A stretch of DNA of 64,000 nt from Halorubrum californiense DSM 19288 (GTDB taxonomy: Archaea > Halobacteriota > Halobacteria > Halobacteriales > Haloferacaceae), in contig NZ_AOJK01000073.1 of NCBI RefSeq assembly GCF_000336875.1, forward strand, positions 53,410 through 117,409, given 5' to 3'. The notes beneath the pieces were generated by a model. The model was given only the letters and a program-made list of their open reading frames with translations. It was not told where the DNA came from and did not search any database. This document shows, one piece after another, positions 23,729 to 31,970 of this stretch (the first letter of the stretch is position 1; each line of letters opens with the position of its first letter). The translations under genes were made by a program, and so were the position numbers.

Positions 23729-24904
23729 ATGGCCACGCGACTTCCCGATTCGGCCTTCGACGACCGGCTCGCCGCCGTCCGAGACCGGCTCGCCGAGACC
23801 GACGCCGACGCCGCGACGTGGGTCGGCGCGACGTCGATAGAGTACCTCACCGGCTTCCACCACATTCAGACGGAGCGCCCGGTCGTCCTCGCGGTGACCG
23901 ACGACCGCGTCGAGATAACCGTCCCGAGACTGGAGGTCGAGCGCGTCGAGCCGAACCCGCGGATCGACGCCGTCCACCACTACTTCGACTACCCCGGCGG
24001 CGAGCCGGTCTCGGTCGCCGTCGAGATGCTGAACGGCCTCGGCGTAGAGACGATAGCCGCCGACGCGGACGGCCCGCCGGGCGTGATGGGGTACGAGGGC
24101 CCCGCCTTCTCCGACTCGGTCGACGTGGAGACGCAGTCGTGGGTCGACCGGATGCGATGGGCGAAGTCCGGCGCGGAGGTCGAGCTGATCCGCGAGTCCG
24201 CGACGTGGGCGAACCTCGGGCACCGCTACCTCGCCGACTATTCCGAGCCGGACGCGCACCCGGCCACCGTCTCGCAGCGCGCGTCCACCGACGCGTCCCG
24301 CGCCATGCTCGACGCGCTCGGGGACGCCTACAGCGTCCGCGTCCGCGGCGACGGCCCGGTCCACGCCGGCTACATCTCCGGCGAGGAGACCGCGCTCCCG
24401 CACGGTCACACGCCGAACGAACGACTCTCCGAGGGCGACGTGTTGATCACGGGCGCGAGCGCGAACGTCGACGGCTACCGTTCGGAACTGGAGCGGACGA
24501 TGTTCGTCGGCGACTACTCCGACGAACAAGAACACTACTTCGAACTGATGCTGGAGGCGCAGACGCTCGCCATCGACGCGCTCGGGCCGGGCGTCCCGGT
24601 CGCCGAGGTCGATCAGGTCGTCTGGGAGTACTTCGAGGAACAGGGCGTGACCGATCTGGCGCAACACCACGTCGGCCACAACATTGGGCTCGGCGCGCAC
24701 GAGCCGCCGTACATCGACCGCGGCTGGGGCGAGCGCTACGACGGCGAGGACGCCGTGATGCGGCCCGGACACGTGTACACGATCGAACCCGGACTGTACA
24801 CCGACGAGTACGGCTACCGGCACTCAGACACGGTGGCTATCACCGAGTCGGGAACCGAGCAGCTCACTAACTTTCCGCGCGACATCGACTCAAACGTCGT
24901 TTGA
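23729..24904 (+). CDS. M24 (pita-bread fold) protein annotated as Xaa-Pro peptidase type, metal site incomplete
   Basis: 391 residues with a creatinase/prolidase N-terminal domain (1-135) and an M24 catalytic-fold domain (140-385). The usual five dinuclear-metal ligands are only partly kept: by alignment with prolidase the first Asp falls on G242 (LITGAS), the second on E253 (SELERT), His is retained at H317 (VGHNIGLG), Glu at E353 (TIEPGLY), and the last Glu falls on S366 (YRHSDTV). PHG at 225-227 is kept. A standard dimetal aminopeptidase is therefore doubtful; a creatinase-like, metal-free or altered activity is possible. A TTTTTATG box (23697-23704) lies 28 bases before the ATG. Confidence 0.82.
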   Translation: MATRLPDSAFDDRLAAVRDRLAETDADAATWVGATSIEYLTGFHHIQTERPVVLAVTDDRVEITVPRLEVERVEPNPRIDAVHHYFDYPGGEPVSVAVEMLNGLGVETIAADADGPPGVMGYEGPAFSDSVDVETQSWVDRMRWAKSGAEVELIRESATWANLGHRYLADYSEPDAHPATVSQRASTDASRAMLDALGDAYSVRVRGDGPVHAGYISGEETALPHGHTPNERLSEGDVLITGASANVDGYRSELERTMFVGDYSDEQEHYFELMLEAQTLAIDALGPGVPVAEVDQVVWEYFEEQGVTDLAQHHVGHNIGLGAHEPPYIDRGWGERYDGEDAVMRPGHVYTIEPGLYTDEYGYRHSDTVAITESGTEQLTNFPRDIDSNVV

Positions 24905-24922
24905 GGCCGGCCGTCCGCCCGG

Positions 24923-25075
24923 CTACGCGATCCGGTCGACGACGACCCGGTGGCCGGTGGCGGCGACGTGATCGCGGCTGAGCGCGTCCGCGTCGGTCGC
25001 GACGTCGTACAGTCGTTCGAGCGGACACTCGCGACAGACGAGGTGGTATCGCTCGGTGCGGGGAGTGGTGTCCAT
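24923..25075 (-). CDS. Small putative zinc-binding protein (50 aa)
   Basis: MDTTPRTERYHLVCRECPLERL at the start, then AATGHRVVVDRIA at the end: a CxxC followed about 28 residues later by HVAATGH gives a CCHH zinc-finger spacing. Similar tiny zinc-finger proteins are widespread in haloarchaea, some affecting biofilm or motility, but no homologue can be named here. Ends 18 bases from the convergent M24 gene. Confidence 0.6.
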   Translation of the reverse strand: MDTTPRTERYHLVCRECPLERLYDVATDADALSRDHVAATGHRVVVDRIA

Positions 25076-25113
25076 ACTCACCGTACTCCCCCCCGAGGCA
25101 TAGTTACGAGCAA

Positions 25114-25137
25114 CATACCACCCCGGCAGCATACCAC
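25114..25137. repeat. Direct repeat CATACCAC upstream of the 50-aa zinc protein
   Basis: CATACCAC at 25114-25121 and 25130-25137 (16-base period, 1.5 helical turns), within CAACATACCAC and CAGCATACCAC. On the minus strand these read GTGGTATG, 39-62 bases before the start at 25075, a plausible regulator site. Confidence 0.4.
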
Positions 25138-25161
25138 TACCACGCGCACGACGCGGTCGCG

Positions 25162-27534
25162 TCACCGCGACGTCGGCCGCCGCGACTCGAACCGGTCGAG
25201 CGCGACCTCCAGCATGTCCGGACTCACGGGCTGGTACTCCTCGCGTTCGTGTTCCGGCAGGTACTCCCGGACCCCGTTCCACGAGTCGCGGGCGTAGCGG
25301 GCGTCGAGGAGGACGCGGATGCCGCGCTCGTCGGGCCCGCGGATGACGCGGCCGACCGCCTGCCGGGCCTTCCGGACCGCGGGGACGGTGAGCGCCGTCT
25401 CGAACCCGGACTCGAACCGGCGGTCGTAGGCGGTGATTACCGCCCGCGTCTGCGGTCGCGCCGTGTTAATGATCGGGACGCCACAGACGACGGCGGCCGA
25501 GAGCCGGTCCCCGCGGTAGTCGACGCCCTCCGTGAGGGTGCCGCGGAGGCTCGTCACCAGCACCTTCCCGTCGCCGGCGAAGAAGTCGTCCTTCAGCGAC
25601 TCCGTCTCGCGGTCGCCGGTCGACTCGTCGAGGAGGACGGGCTTGTCGAGGCGCTCCGAGAGCGCCTCGGCCATCCACGTCGCCTCCGCGTAGCTCGGGG
25701 TGCCCACGAGGACGTTGCCCTCGCGGCGCGCGACCGCGGCCGTCGCGTCGAGGTGCGCGAGCCGCGTCGGGTTCTCCTCGCCCGGGGCGCCGCGGTTCTG
25801 GTGGGTGAACTTCGGCGCGTCGACCGCGAGGCTCGCGCGGTTCTCCGCGGGGAACGAGAGGCCGTACGTCCGCTCGACGACCGGGCGGCCGCGCTCGGCC
25901 AAGTGATCGAGCCCGGTCACCTCGCGGAACAGGTCCATCGGCTCCAGCGTCGCGCTCATGAGGACGCCGCCGCCGAACTCGGCGAGGCGGTCGCCGATCG
26001 GTTCGCTGGGCAGGCAGTTGTGGAGCGCGAGGCGGCCGTTGTACGCGCGCCGCCACGAGTCCGGCGGCTCCGTCTCGTCGAACGTGCGTTCGAGTTCGAT
26101 CGCGCGGAAGAAGTCGGTGTGTCCCTCGCGGTACCACGCGTTGAGGGTCCGACCGACGCCGGGGGCCGCGCGCTGCTTGTCCTCGTCTTCGAGCGTGTCG
26201 AGGACGCGCTTGACCACCGCGCCGACCTGCTCGGCGCGCGCCCAGACGCGCTCGCCGTACCCCTCGCCGTCGGCCCACTCGGTGATCGCGTCTTCGCCCG
26301 GCTCCTCGGGGTCCCGAAGGGGGATCTCGTCGTCGTCGAGTTCGCGCATCGACGCCCGCCAGTCCGGGCGCTCGCGGTCGAGGTGGGCGGTCACGCGCCG
26401 GTCGAGTTCGCCGCGGAGGTCAGCGTAGAACTCCCGGACCGTCTCGATCTCCTCGACGGTCACGTCCGCGTCCTCCAGCTCGCCGCGGACCAAGGCGGCG
26501 TCGTCGGACTCCGCACCCGCGGACTCGAACGAGAGCGGCTGGACGACGCGGGTGAGCTCGTTCTCCGCGTCCCGGAGGCTCGCGTCGGCGACGGCGTCGC
26601 TCACGAGGTCGCGAACCCGCGGTTCGAGCATGTGCGCCTCGTCGCAGACGACGAACGTCGAGTCGTCGAGGAGCGCGCCGGTGAAGGTACCGGTGGTCAC
26701 CGGGTCGAACGCGTGGTAGTAGTTGCCGATAACGACCTCGACCTCGGGGACGAGCGCGCCCATGATCGAGTGCGGACACGAGCCGTGGCCCGCGGCGAGC
26801 CGGACGAGTTCGTCGGCGTCGACGTGGCCGAGTTCAATCATGTCAAACGGGACCGCCTCCGCCGGGTCGCCGTCGTCGGGGAGGTCGTCGAGGAAGCCGG
26901 CGTAGAACGGACAGAACTCGACGTCGTCGTACTCCTCGGTGTCGGGACGATACGGGGTCGGCTCGCCGTCGACGGAGAGGTAGTCGGCGTCGGGCGCGTT
27001 CCCCGCGCCGGACGCGTCGCTCGCGTCGGTTCCCGAGTCCATGAGCCCGACCTGCTGGCTCCGGGCCTCGCTCACGAGGTTCGAGGTCGTCGTCGCGCCG
27101 CCGTCGCCGACGAGGTTCCGGGTGCGCTCGCGGAGCCCCTCGCAGCGCTCATACACGTTCTCTCGGTCGATCCCGCCCCGGTTCTCCCGGGCGTACGGGC
27201 AGACGTCCGCCTTGCCGACGAGGGTGAGCCCCGAGACGGGGTCGTAGTCGCTCGGGAGGTTGTCGTTCACCGTCCGCAGGTCCGTCTCGAACTGGCGCAG
27301 CTGCTGTTTGACGCTGGTGAGGACGAAGACGCGCTCGAAGTCGGAGTCCGGGTCGCGGACGCGGTCGAGCCCGGCGGTGAGCGCCAGCATCGTCTTCCCC
27401 GTCCCGCAGGCGCCCTCCAGCGCGAGGAAGCCGCCGTCCGCGGCGGCGTCGACGGCGGCGTCGATGCCGTCGGCCTGCTCGGAGTAGGGTTCTGGATGGC
27501 CGAAGAAGTCGGCCCACGGGGGCGAGTCGGTCAC
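25162..27534 (-). CDS. XPD/DinG-family ATP-dependent DNA helicase
   Basis: 790 residues, superfamily 2 Rad3/XPD type with 5'-3' polarity expected. Walker A GACGTGKTM at 42-50; Cys112, Cys131, Cys208 and Cys253 in the right region for the 4Fe-4S domain (VCPYAREN, ERCEGL, EFCPFY, GSCPHS); DEAH box at 297-300 (CDEAHML); LMSAT-like VLMSATLEPMD; and motif VI AVGRVIRGPDERG. Between Cys131 and Cys208 is a roughly 45-residue low-complexity insert. Probably works in nucleotide excision repair or replication-linked repair. Ends 86 bases from the 50-aa zinc protein. Confident family call. Confidence 0.93.
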   Translation of the reverse strand: MTDSPPWADFFGHPEPYSEQADGIDAAVDAAADGGFLALEGACGTGKTMLALTAGLDRVRDPDSDFERVFVLTSVKQQLRQFETDLRTVNDNLPSDYDPVSGLTLVGKADVCPYARENRGGIDRENVYERCEGLRERTRNLVGDGGATTTSNLVSEARSQQVGLMDSGTDASDASGAGNAPDADYLSVDGEPTPYRPDTEEYDDVEFCPFYAGFLDDLPDDGDPAEAVPFDMIELGHVDADELVRLAAGHGSCPHSIMGALVPEVEVVIGNYYHAFDPVTTGTFTGALLDDSTFVVCDEAHMLEPRVRDLVSDAVADASLRDAENELTRVVQPLSFESAGAESDDAALVRGELEDADVTVEEIETVREFYADLRGELDRRVTAHLDRERPDWRASMRELDDDEIPLRDPEEPGEDAITEWADGEGYGERVWARAEQVGAVVKRVLDTLEDEDKQRAAPGVGRTLNAWYREGHTDFFRAIELERTFDETEPPDSWRRAYNGRLALHNCLPSEPIGDRLAEFGGGVLMSATLEPMDLFREVTGLDHLAERGRPVVERTYGLSFPAENRASLAVDAPKFTHQNRGAPGEENPTRLAHLDATAAVARREGNVLVGTPSYAEATWMAEALSERLDKPVLLDESTGDRETESLKDDFFAGDGKVLVTSLRGTLTEGVDYRGDRLSAAVVCGVPIINTARPQTRAVITAYDRRFESGFETALTVPAVRKARQAVGRVIRGPDERGIRVLLDARYARDSWNGVREYLPEHEREEYQPVSPDMLEVALDRFESRRPTSR

Positions 27535-27648
27535 GAGAGCGAGTTACGCGCCATCCGATTTAAACGCTTCATCCCCCGCCGCCGGGTCGCTGTTGACGTG
27601 GTCGACGCGCCGCTGCCGGGATGCGAAGGACGCGGGGGCGACGGTGCC

Positions 27649-28305
27649 TCACTCCACGATATCGTGGAGGTCGGAGAGCCGGTCGATCTCCCAGGTCGGC
27701 CAGACGTTCAGTTCCCAGTCGCGGCGGTGGGGACGGCGGATGAACGCGGAGTCGATCCCGGCGTTCTCGGCGGCGCGCACGTCGGACTCGTTATCGCCGA
27801 CGAACAGGGCGTTGTCCGCGTCGAGGTCGCCGAGCGCCTGCTCGATGTAGTGGGGGTTCGGCTTGCGGAGCTGGAGCGAGTGGATCGTCGGCTCGCGGCC
27901 GTACGCGGCGCCCATGCGGTCGAAGCCGTCGAAGTGGTCGACGAGGAAGTCGACGGTCGCCTGCTGGTTCGACGAGACGATCCCCATCTGGACGTCGAGG
28001 TCCTGGAGCTCGTCGAGATCGTCGTACGGGGTCTTGCGTCCCTGGCGGGCCTCCTGCTGTTGGGCCCGCGACACCACGTCGTCGCGCGTCCGCCAGAACG
28101 ACCCCGGATCGAGGTCGTACGTCTGACAGACGGTGCCGACGCTGCCGGGGGTCGCACCGATGGTCATCTGCTCTACGTCGTCCGGATCGGGCTCCTCGAC
28201 GCCGCACTCCTCGAACGCGTTCCGGGTCGCATCCCGGAGCACGTCGAAGCGCGTGCGGCCCACGAGGACACCGTCGTTGTCGAACACGACGGTATCGTAC
28301 GTCAT
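27649..28305 (-). CDS. HAD-superfamily hydrolase
   Basis: 218 residues, subfamily I with a helical cap. Motif I is VVFDNDGVLV (nucleophile D9 and D11), motif II GIVSSNQQ, motif III lysine in QLRKPNPHY, motif IV FVGDNESDVRAAENAG. These are the signatures of small phosphatases such as phosphoglycolate phosphatase or beta-phosphoglucomutase; the exact substrate is unclear. All catalytic positions are intact. Start at ATG 28305. Confidence 0.88.
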   Translation of the reverse strand: MTYDTVVFDNDGVLVGRTRFDVLRDATRNAFEECGVEEPDPDDVEQMTIGATPGSVGTVCQTYDLDPGSFWRTRDDVVSRAQQQEARQGRKTPYDDLDELQDLDVQMGIVSSNQQATVDFLVDHFDGFDRMGAAYGREPTIHSLQLRKPNPHYIEQALGDLDADNALFVGDNESDVRAAENAGIDSAFIRRPHRRDWELNVWPTWEIDRLSDLHDIVE

Positions 28306-28443
28306 AGCCTCTATTCACGGCCGGCAGGTATAAGCGTTTCAGTGACGGTCTCAGCGGCGAGAATCGTCTCGAAGCGCCCGCCGCGCTCCGATCGACGGGA
28401 GATAGCGTGCGGTTTTACGACCCGGCCGACCGTGCCGCGAGCC

Positions 28444-28893
28444 ATGCGCGTCAGCGTCATCGGCGGCAGTTCGGTCGACGGGGAGACGGCAGCGGTCGCG
28501 GCGGCGCTCGGTGAGCGGCTCGCGAAGCGTGGCCACGTCGTCGTCTGCGGCGGCCTCGGCGGCGTCATGGAGGCCGTCTGTCGCGGCGCCCGCGCGGCCG
28601 ACGGCGAGACGATCGGGATCCTCCCGACGAACGACTGCGAGGACGCGAACCCGCACGTCACGGTGCCGATCGCGACCGGCATGGGCCACGCACGCAACGC
28701 GCTCGTCGTCATGAACGGCGACGCCGCGGTCGCGGTCGACGGCGCGAGCGGCACGCTCTCTGAGATCGGGCTCGCCCTCGCGCAGGGCCGTCCGGTGGCC
28801 GGACTCGACACGCACGACGTCGACGGCGTCGAGCCCGTCGATTCGCCCGCGGCGGCGGTGGCGTACGTCGAGCGGACCGCGGGAGCCGACTGA
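28444..28893 (+). CDS. TIGR00725/LOG-like Rossmann protein
   Basis: 149 residues. MRVSVIGGSSVDGE opens a Rossmann-like fold, followed by GHVVVCGGLGGVMEAVCRGA, where the GGxxGxM segment is typical of the LOG/MoCo-carrier lysine-decarboxylase-like fold, and AVAVDGASGTLSEIGLAL near the end where GGxGTxxE is expected (here GASGTLSE). The family includes cytokinin-activating nucleosidases and DprA-like binders. The function in archaea is unknown. Convergent with the histidine kinase gene, six bases apart. Confidence 0.82.
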   Translation: MRVSVIGGSSVDGETAAVAAALGERLAKRGHVVVCGGLGGVMEAVCRGARAADGETIGILPTNDCEDANPHVTVPIATGMGHARNALVVMNGDAAVAVDGASGTLSEIGLALAQGRPVAGLDTHDVDGVEPVDSPAAAVAYVERTAGAD

Positions 28894-28899
28894 AGCCGG

Positions 28900-29976
28900 T
28901 CAGTCGTCGAACTCGACGCCGGTTATCTCGAACCTGGCGCCGCCGCGCGATCCGTCCGAGACGGCGACCTCCCACCCGTGGGCGCTGGCGACCTCCGCGA
29001 CGATGTTGAGCCCGAACCCGGTCCCGTTCGCGTCCGTCGTGTACCCCACCTCGAACACGCGCTCGCGCTCCTCGGCGGGGATTCCCGGGCCGTTGTCCGC
29101 CACGAAAAACCCGGACGGGAGGACGGCGCCGGCGCGCGTCGTCGTGTACATGGGAGAGATGTCGCCGACGACCACGGTCACGTCTCCGCCGCCGTGGTCG
29201 ACCGCGTTCCGAAACAGGTTCTCCAACAGCCGCTTCAGCCGGCCCCTGTCCGCGAGGATTCGCCGGTCCGTGTCGACGACGAGCGTCGCGTCGCCGCTCG
29301 CGACGTTCGCCCAGCACGTGTCGGCGAGGGCGGACAGCTCGACCGGTTCGAGTTCCCCCGGCTTCTCGCCCTGCCTCGCGAGCGTCAACAGGTCGGTTAT
29401 CAGTTCGAGCGTCCGGTCGACCGCGGACGCCGCGGCGTCGACGTGCCCGAGGTCGTCCTCGCTTCGCGCCATTTCGAGCCGCCCCTGCGCGACGTTGAGC
29501 GGGTTCCGCAGGTCGTGGGAGACGCCGTGAACGAACCGTTCGAGTCGGTCGTGTTGTCGCTCCGCCTCCGCGACGGCGCGGGCGGACGCGACGGCGTTCG
29601 ATATCCGGTGGACGAGGACGGGCGTCCGGTCCGAGTCGGCGTGCGCCCGGGCGACGTCGGTGGCGCCCGCCTCGAACGCCTCGGCCACGACCGACGCCTC
29701 GATCGGTTCGACGGGGCAGAACACGACCGGGAGAGACGGATGGCCGTCGCGGACCGCCTCGACGGCTGGGAGGCCGGTCGGGTCTGCGGGCCGGCCGACC
29801 GCGACCAGACAGTCGACCGGCGAGTCTCGGAGGATGTCGAGGGCCGCGTCGACCGCCGCGACCGGTTCGACGGCGAAGCGGTCGTCGGCGCGCTCCAGCG
29901 ACGCCTTGAGCTCCGCCGCTCGGTCCCGCGTACTCCCCACGAGGACGACAGCGATCGAACTTCCAAGAGTGGACAT
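28900..29976 (-). CDS. Sensor histidine kinase with degenerate receiver-like N-terminus
   Basis: 358 residues, no membrane segment, so a soluble sensor. Residues 1-125 look like a receiver fold (AVVLVGSTRDRAAELKASLE) but lack the phosphoacceptor: the strand that should end in Asp reads CLVAVGRPAD. The kinase core has an H-box VSHDLRNPLN (His near 152), N-box ENLFRNAVDHG, G1 ADNGPGIP and G2 GTGFGLNIV. This is a haloarchaeal kinase type common next to light or redox sensors. The partner regulator is not adjacent. Confidence 0.9.
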   Translation of the reverse strand: MSTLGSSIAVVLVGSTRDRAAELKASLERADDRFAVEPVAAVDAALDILRDSPVDCLVAVGRPADPTGLPAVEAVRDGHPSLPVVFCPVEPIEASVVAEAFEAGATDVARAHADSDRTPVLVHRISNAVASARAVAEAERQHDRLERFVHGVSHDLRNPLNVAQGRLEMARSEDDLGHVDAAASAVDRTLELITDLLTLARQGEKPGELEPVELSALADTCWANVASGDATLVVDTDRRILADRGRLKRLLENLFRNAVDHGGGDVTVVVGDISPMYTTTRAGAVLPSGFFVADNGPGIPAEERERVFEVGYTTDANGTGFGLNIVAEVASAHGWEVAVSDGSRGGARFEITGVEFDD

Positions 29977-30273
29977 CGCGGAGGCCTCTCTCTGAACGCC
30001 CGTCCGCCTGATCCATAAACGTTAGCGGGAACACGTCGGTCGAAGAACTCGTTCCCGGCGTCGCGCGCCGCTCGTGGTCCGCTCAGGCGAGCCGGTCGGT
30101 CGTCGTCATAGATCGATCTGACGGTCGCTTCTGAAAAAGTTCGGAGGATCCGGCGTGATAGGCGCCGCTGTGGTCACGTCCCTGCCCACTGGCCGAACCG
30201 GGTCCTCGGCCCACAGGAGCCGATAATTAGATGTAATTAAGATTTATTGGGACGGAGCGAGACGGGTTCGGCA
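29977..30273. other. Intergenic region before RHH gene
   Basis: About 300 bases with no coding frame of haloarchaeal character. The last part, ATAATTAGATGTAATTAAGATTTATTGG (30222-30249), is AT-rich with TAATTA-type inverted halves (ATTAGATGTAAT) and a TTTATT box about 30 bases before the ATG at 30274. It probably holds the promoter and possibly an autoregulatory site for the ribbon-helix-helix gene. Confidence 0.4.
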
Positions 30274-30474
30274 ATGAGCGAGTACACCACGATTTCCCTG
30301 CGGAAGGAGTTCGTCGCGGACGTCGAGGAGTACATCGAGGACGAGCCGTTCGGCTCGGTCAAGGAGTTCGTGAAACACGTGGTCGTACAGGAGATGGAGT
30401 CCGAGGAGGGGATCTCCAACGCGGAGGCGAAACAGATCGCCCAGCGGCTTCAGGACTTGGGGTACATGGAATGA
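30274..30474 (+). CDS. Ribbon-helix-helix-like small protein
   Basis: 66 residues, MSEYTTISLRKEFVADVEEYI then a helix pair EFVKHVVVQEMESEEGISNAEAKQIAQRLQDLG. The TTISLRKEF beta-strand plus two helices fit a ribbon-helix-helix DNA-binding protein or antitoxin-like dimer. It overlaps the next gene by ATGA (30471-30474), so the two are translationally coupled. Target unknown. Confidence 0.72.
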   Translation: MSEYTTISLRKEFVADVEEYIEDEPFGSVKEFVKHVVVQEMESEEGISNAEAKQIAQRLQDLGYME

Positions 30475-30686
30475 GCGGGCGACACGAAGCGACCGGGGTG
30501 ACGGGTCTCGACGGCGTCGACCGCGCCGATCTGCTCCTGCTCGCGATCCCGCTCGCGTTCTGCGCCGTGTACGCGGTCGGGTCGCTCATCACTCGCGGAT
30601 ACACGGTGCCGGTCGCGGGTGCGTCGCTCGCGGCCGCAGCGTTCGTGGCCGACGGGCTCTTTTGGCACCCTCCGAACGAGGCGTGA
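30471..30686 (+). CDS. Small membrane protein coupled to RHH gene
   Basis: 71 residues with two hydrophobic segments (ADLLLLAIPLAFCAVYAVG and VPVAGASLAAAAFVADGLF) and a short WHPPNEA tail. The start ATG overlaps the stop of the upstream RHH gene. No family recognised. The pairing of an RHH protein with a tiny membrane protein is reminiscent of type II toxin-antitoxin or stress modules, but nothing in the sequence shows toxicity. Confidence 0.6.
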   Translation: MSGRHEATGVTGLDGVDRADLLLLAIPLAFCAVYAVGSLITRGYTVPVAGASLAAAAFVADGLFWHPPNEA

Positions 30687-30748
30687 CGGCGGTCCCGCTC
30701 CGGAGACGGTAATCGACAAAAACGACTTCTCCGACCTCCTCGCCCCTC

Positions 30749-31792
30749 TTACCAGGTGTCGTGGAACGTGTCGAACTCGATCGAGTCGAGCGGCTTCTCG
30801 CCGATAGCGGCCTTGTACTCGCCGGGGGTCAGCATCGGCTTGTGGAACCGCGGGCCGTCGTCGGTCGTGATCCGGGGACAGCCGGTGTTGACGAACGCGT
30901 CCATGTCGAAGTTCCGCAGGCGGTCCGGCGTCACCTCGTCCATCGTGATCAGGTAGGCGTTCTCGTTGTTGTCGACGATCTCTTGGGCCTTCTCCCAGCG
31001 GCCCTGCCCGATCTTCGTACAGAAGATGACGCCCCACTTCTCGGCGTCCATCGCCTTGTGGACCGAGGCGTAGCGCTGCTTGAGGAACTGGTCGTGTTCG
31101 GCGACCGAGACGGCGTTGTTGACGGGGTCGGCGATGACGACGCGCTTGTCCGGGTGTTCCATCGCGAGCCCGACCGGGTGGAACTTCCCGCCGCCGACGT
31201 ACAGCACCTGCTCGGCGTCGATGTCCGCGGAGGCGTAGTTACAGCCGAGCACCTGTCCCTCCTTCGTGAGCCGGTCGTCGCCCCGACGAGTGTGGACCTC
31301 GTAGCCGCGTTCCTCCAGCCAGTCGGTCATCTCCTCGAAGCGGTTCATGTGCTGGGCGGTCGTGACGAGCCCCACGTCGGCGTCCTCCTCCGGGGGCGTC
31401 AGCTCCTCTTCGAGGGCGTCCTCCATGATCGGGAAGGGGTCGACGTTCGAGAAGAGGGGGACGTAGACGATGCTGTCGGACTCCTTCATCGGCGTGTGGC
31501 CGAAGTGGACGAACACGTCCGTCCGCCGCATCAGGTACGTGTCGAGGTCGCAGGCGCCGTAACAGGGCTGCCCGGAGAGCATGAAGGTCACGTCGTCGGG
31601 GGCGACCTCGCGGAGGTCGTCGGCGACCTTCGGTCCGCGGCGCTTCAGCCCTTCCGGGAACTGGAGGCCGACCTTCGTCGCGTCGCGCTCCTCGATGGCC
31701 TCGAGAATCCGATCGAGCTCGTAGTCCCACTCGCGGTCGTGTTTCAGGGCCATCCCCGTCTTCGTGAGGTCGCCCTCCGTGGAGCCGCTCAT
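30749..31792 (-). CDS. dph2: Diphthamide biosynthesis enzyme Dph2 (radical SAM-like)
   Basis: 347 residues from ATG 31792. Transfers the 3-amino-3-carboxypropyl group of SAM to a histidine of elongation factor 2, the first step of diphthamide formation, using a 4Fe-4S cluster. Three well-spaced Cys positions match the archaeal pattern: C77 or C81 in QPCYGACD, C184 in VLGCNYAS and C305 in NTGCPRITT. VGLQFPEGLKRR opens the first domain. Works with Dph6 encoded 9 kb away at 39509-40222. Stand-alone gene. Confidence 0.94.
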   Translation of the reverse strand: MSGSTEGDLTKTGMALKHDREWDYELDRILEAIEERDATKVGLQFPEGLKRRGPKVADDLREVAPDDVTFMLSGQPCYGACDLDTYLMRRTDVFVHFGHTPMKESDSIVYVPLFSNVDPFPIMEDALEEELTPPEEDADVGLVTTAQHMNRFEEMTDWLEERGYEVHTRRGDDRLTKEGQVLGCNYASADIDAEQVLYVGGGKFHPVGLAMEHPDKRVVIADPVNNAVSVAEHDQFLKQRYASVHKAMDAEKWGVIFCTKIGQGRWEKAQEIVDNNENAYLITMDEVTPDRLRNFDMDAFVNTGCPRITTDDGPRFHKPMLTPGEYKAAIGEKPLDSIEFDTFHDTW

Positions 31793-31970
31793 ATTGGACG
31801 GATTGTGCGGCAGGACGGTTAAACAGCGCGTTCGACGACGGATGATGTAACCGCTCCCGGTTACCGGTGTCGGGGGCGACGGCGTTGGCCGGTGTACGCT
31901 CTCGCCGTGCGTCCTCGTATCCCTGCCGCGGTCGACGAACCTAACGGCCGTCCCCGCCAACGAACGGTCG

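Noticed and set aside
25249-28893. A 1214-codon open frame opposite the helicase and HAD genes
   Set aside because: It is the reverse frame of the XPD-like helicase and HAD gene; only its last 149 residues are a real protein (LOG-like, 28444-28893).
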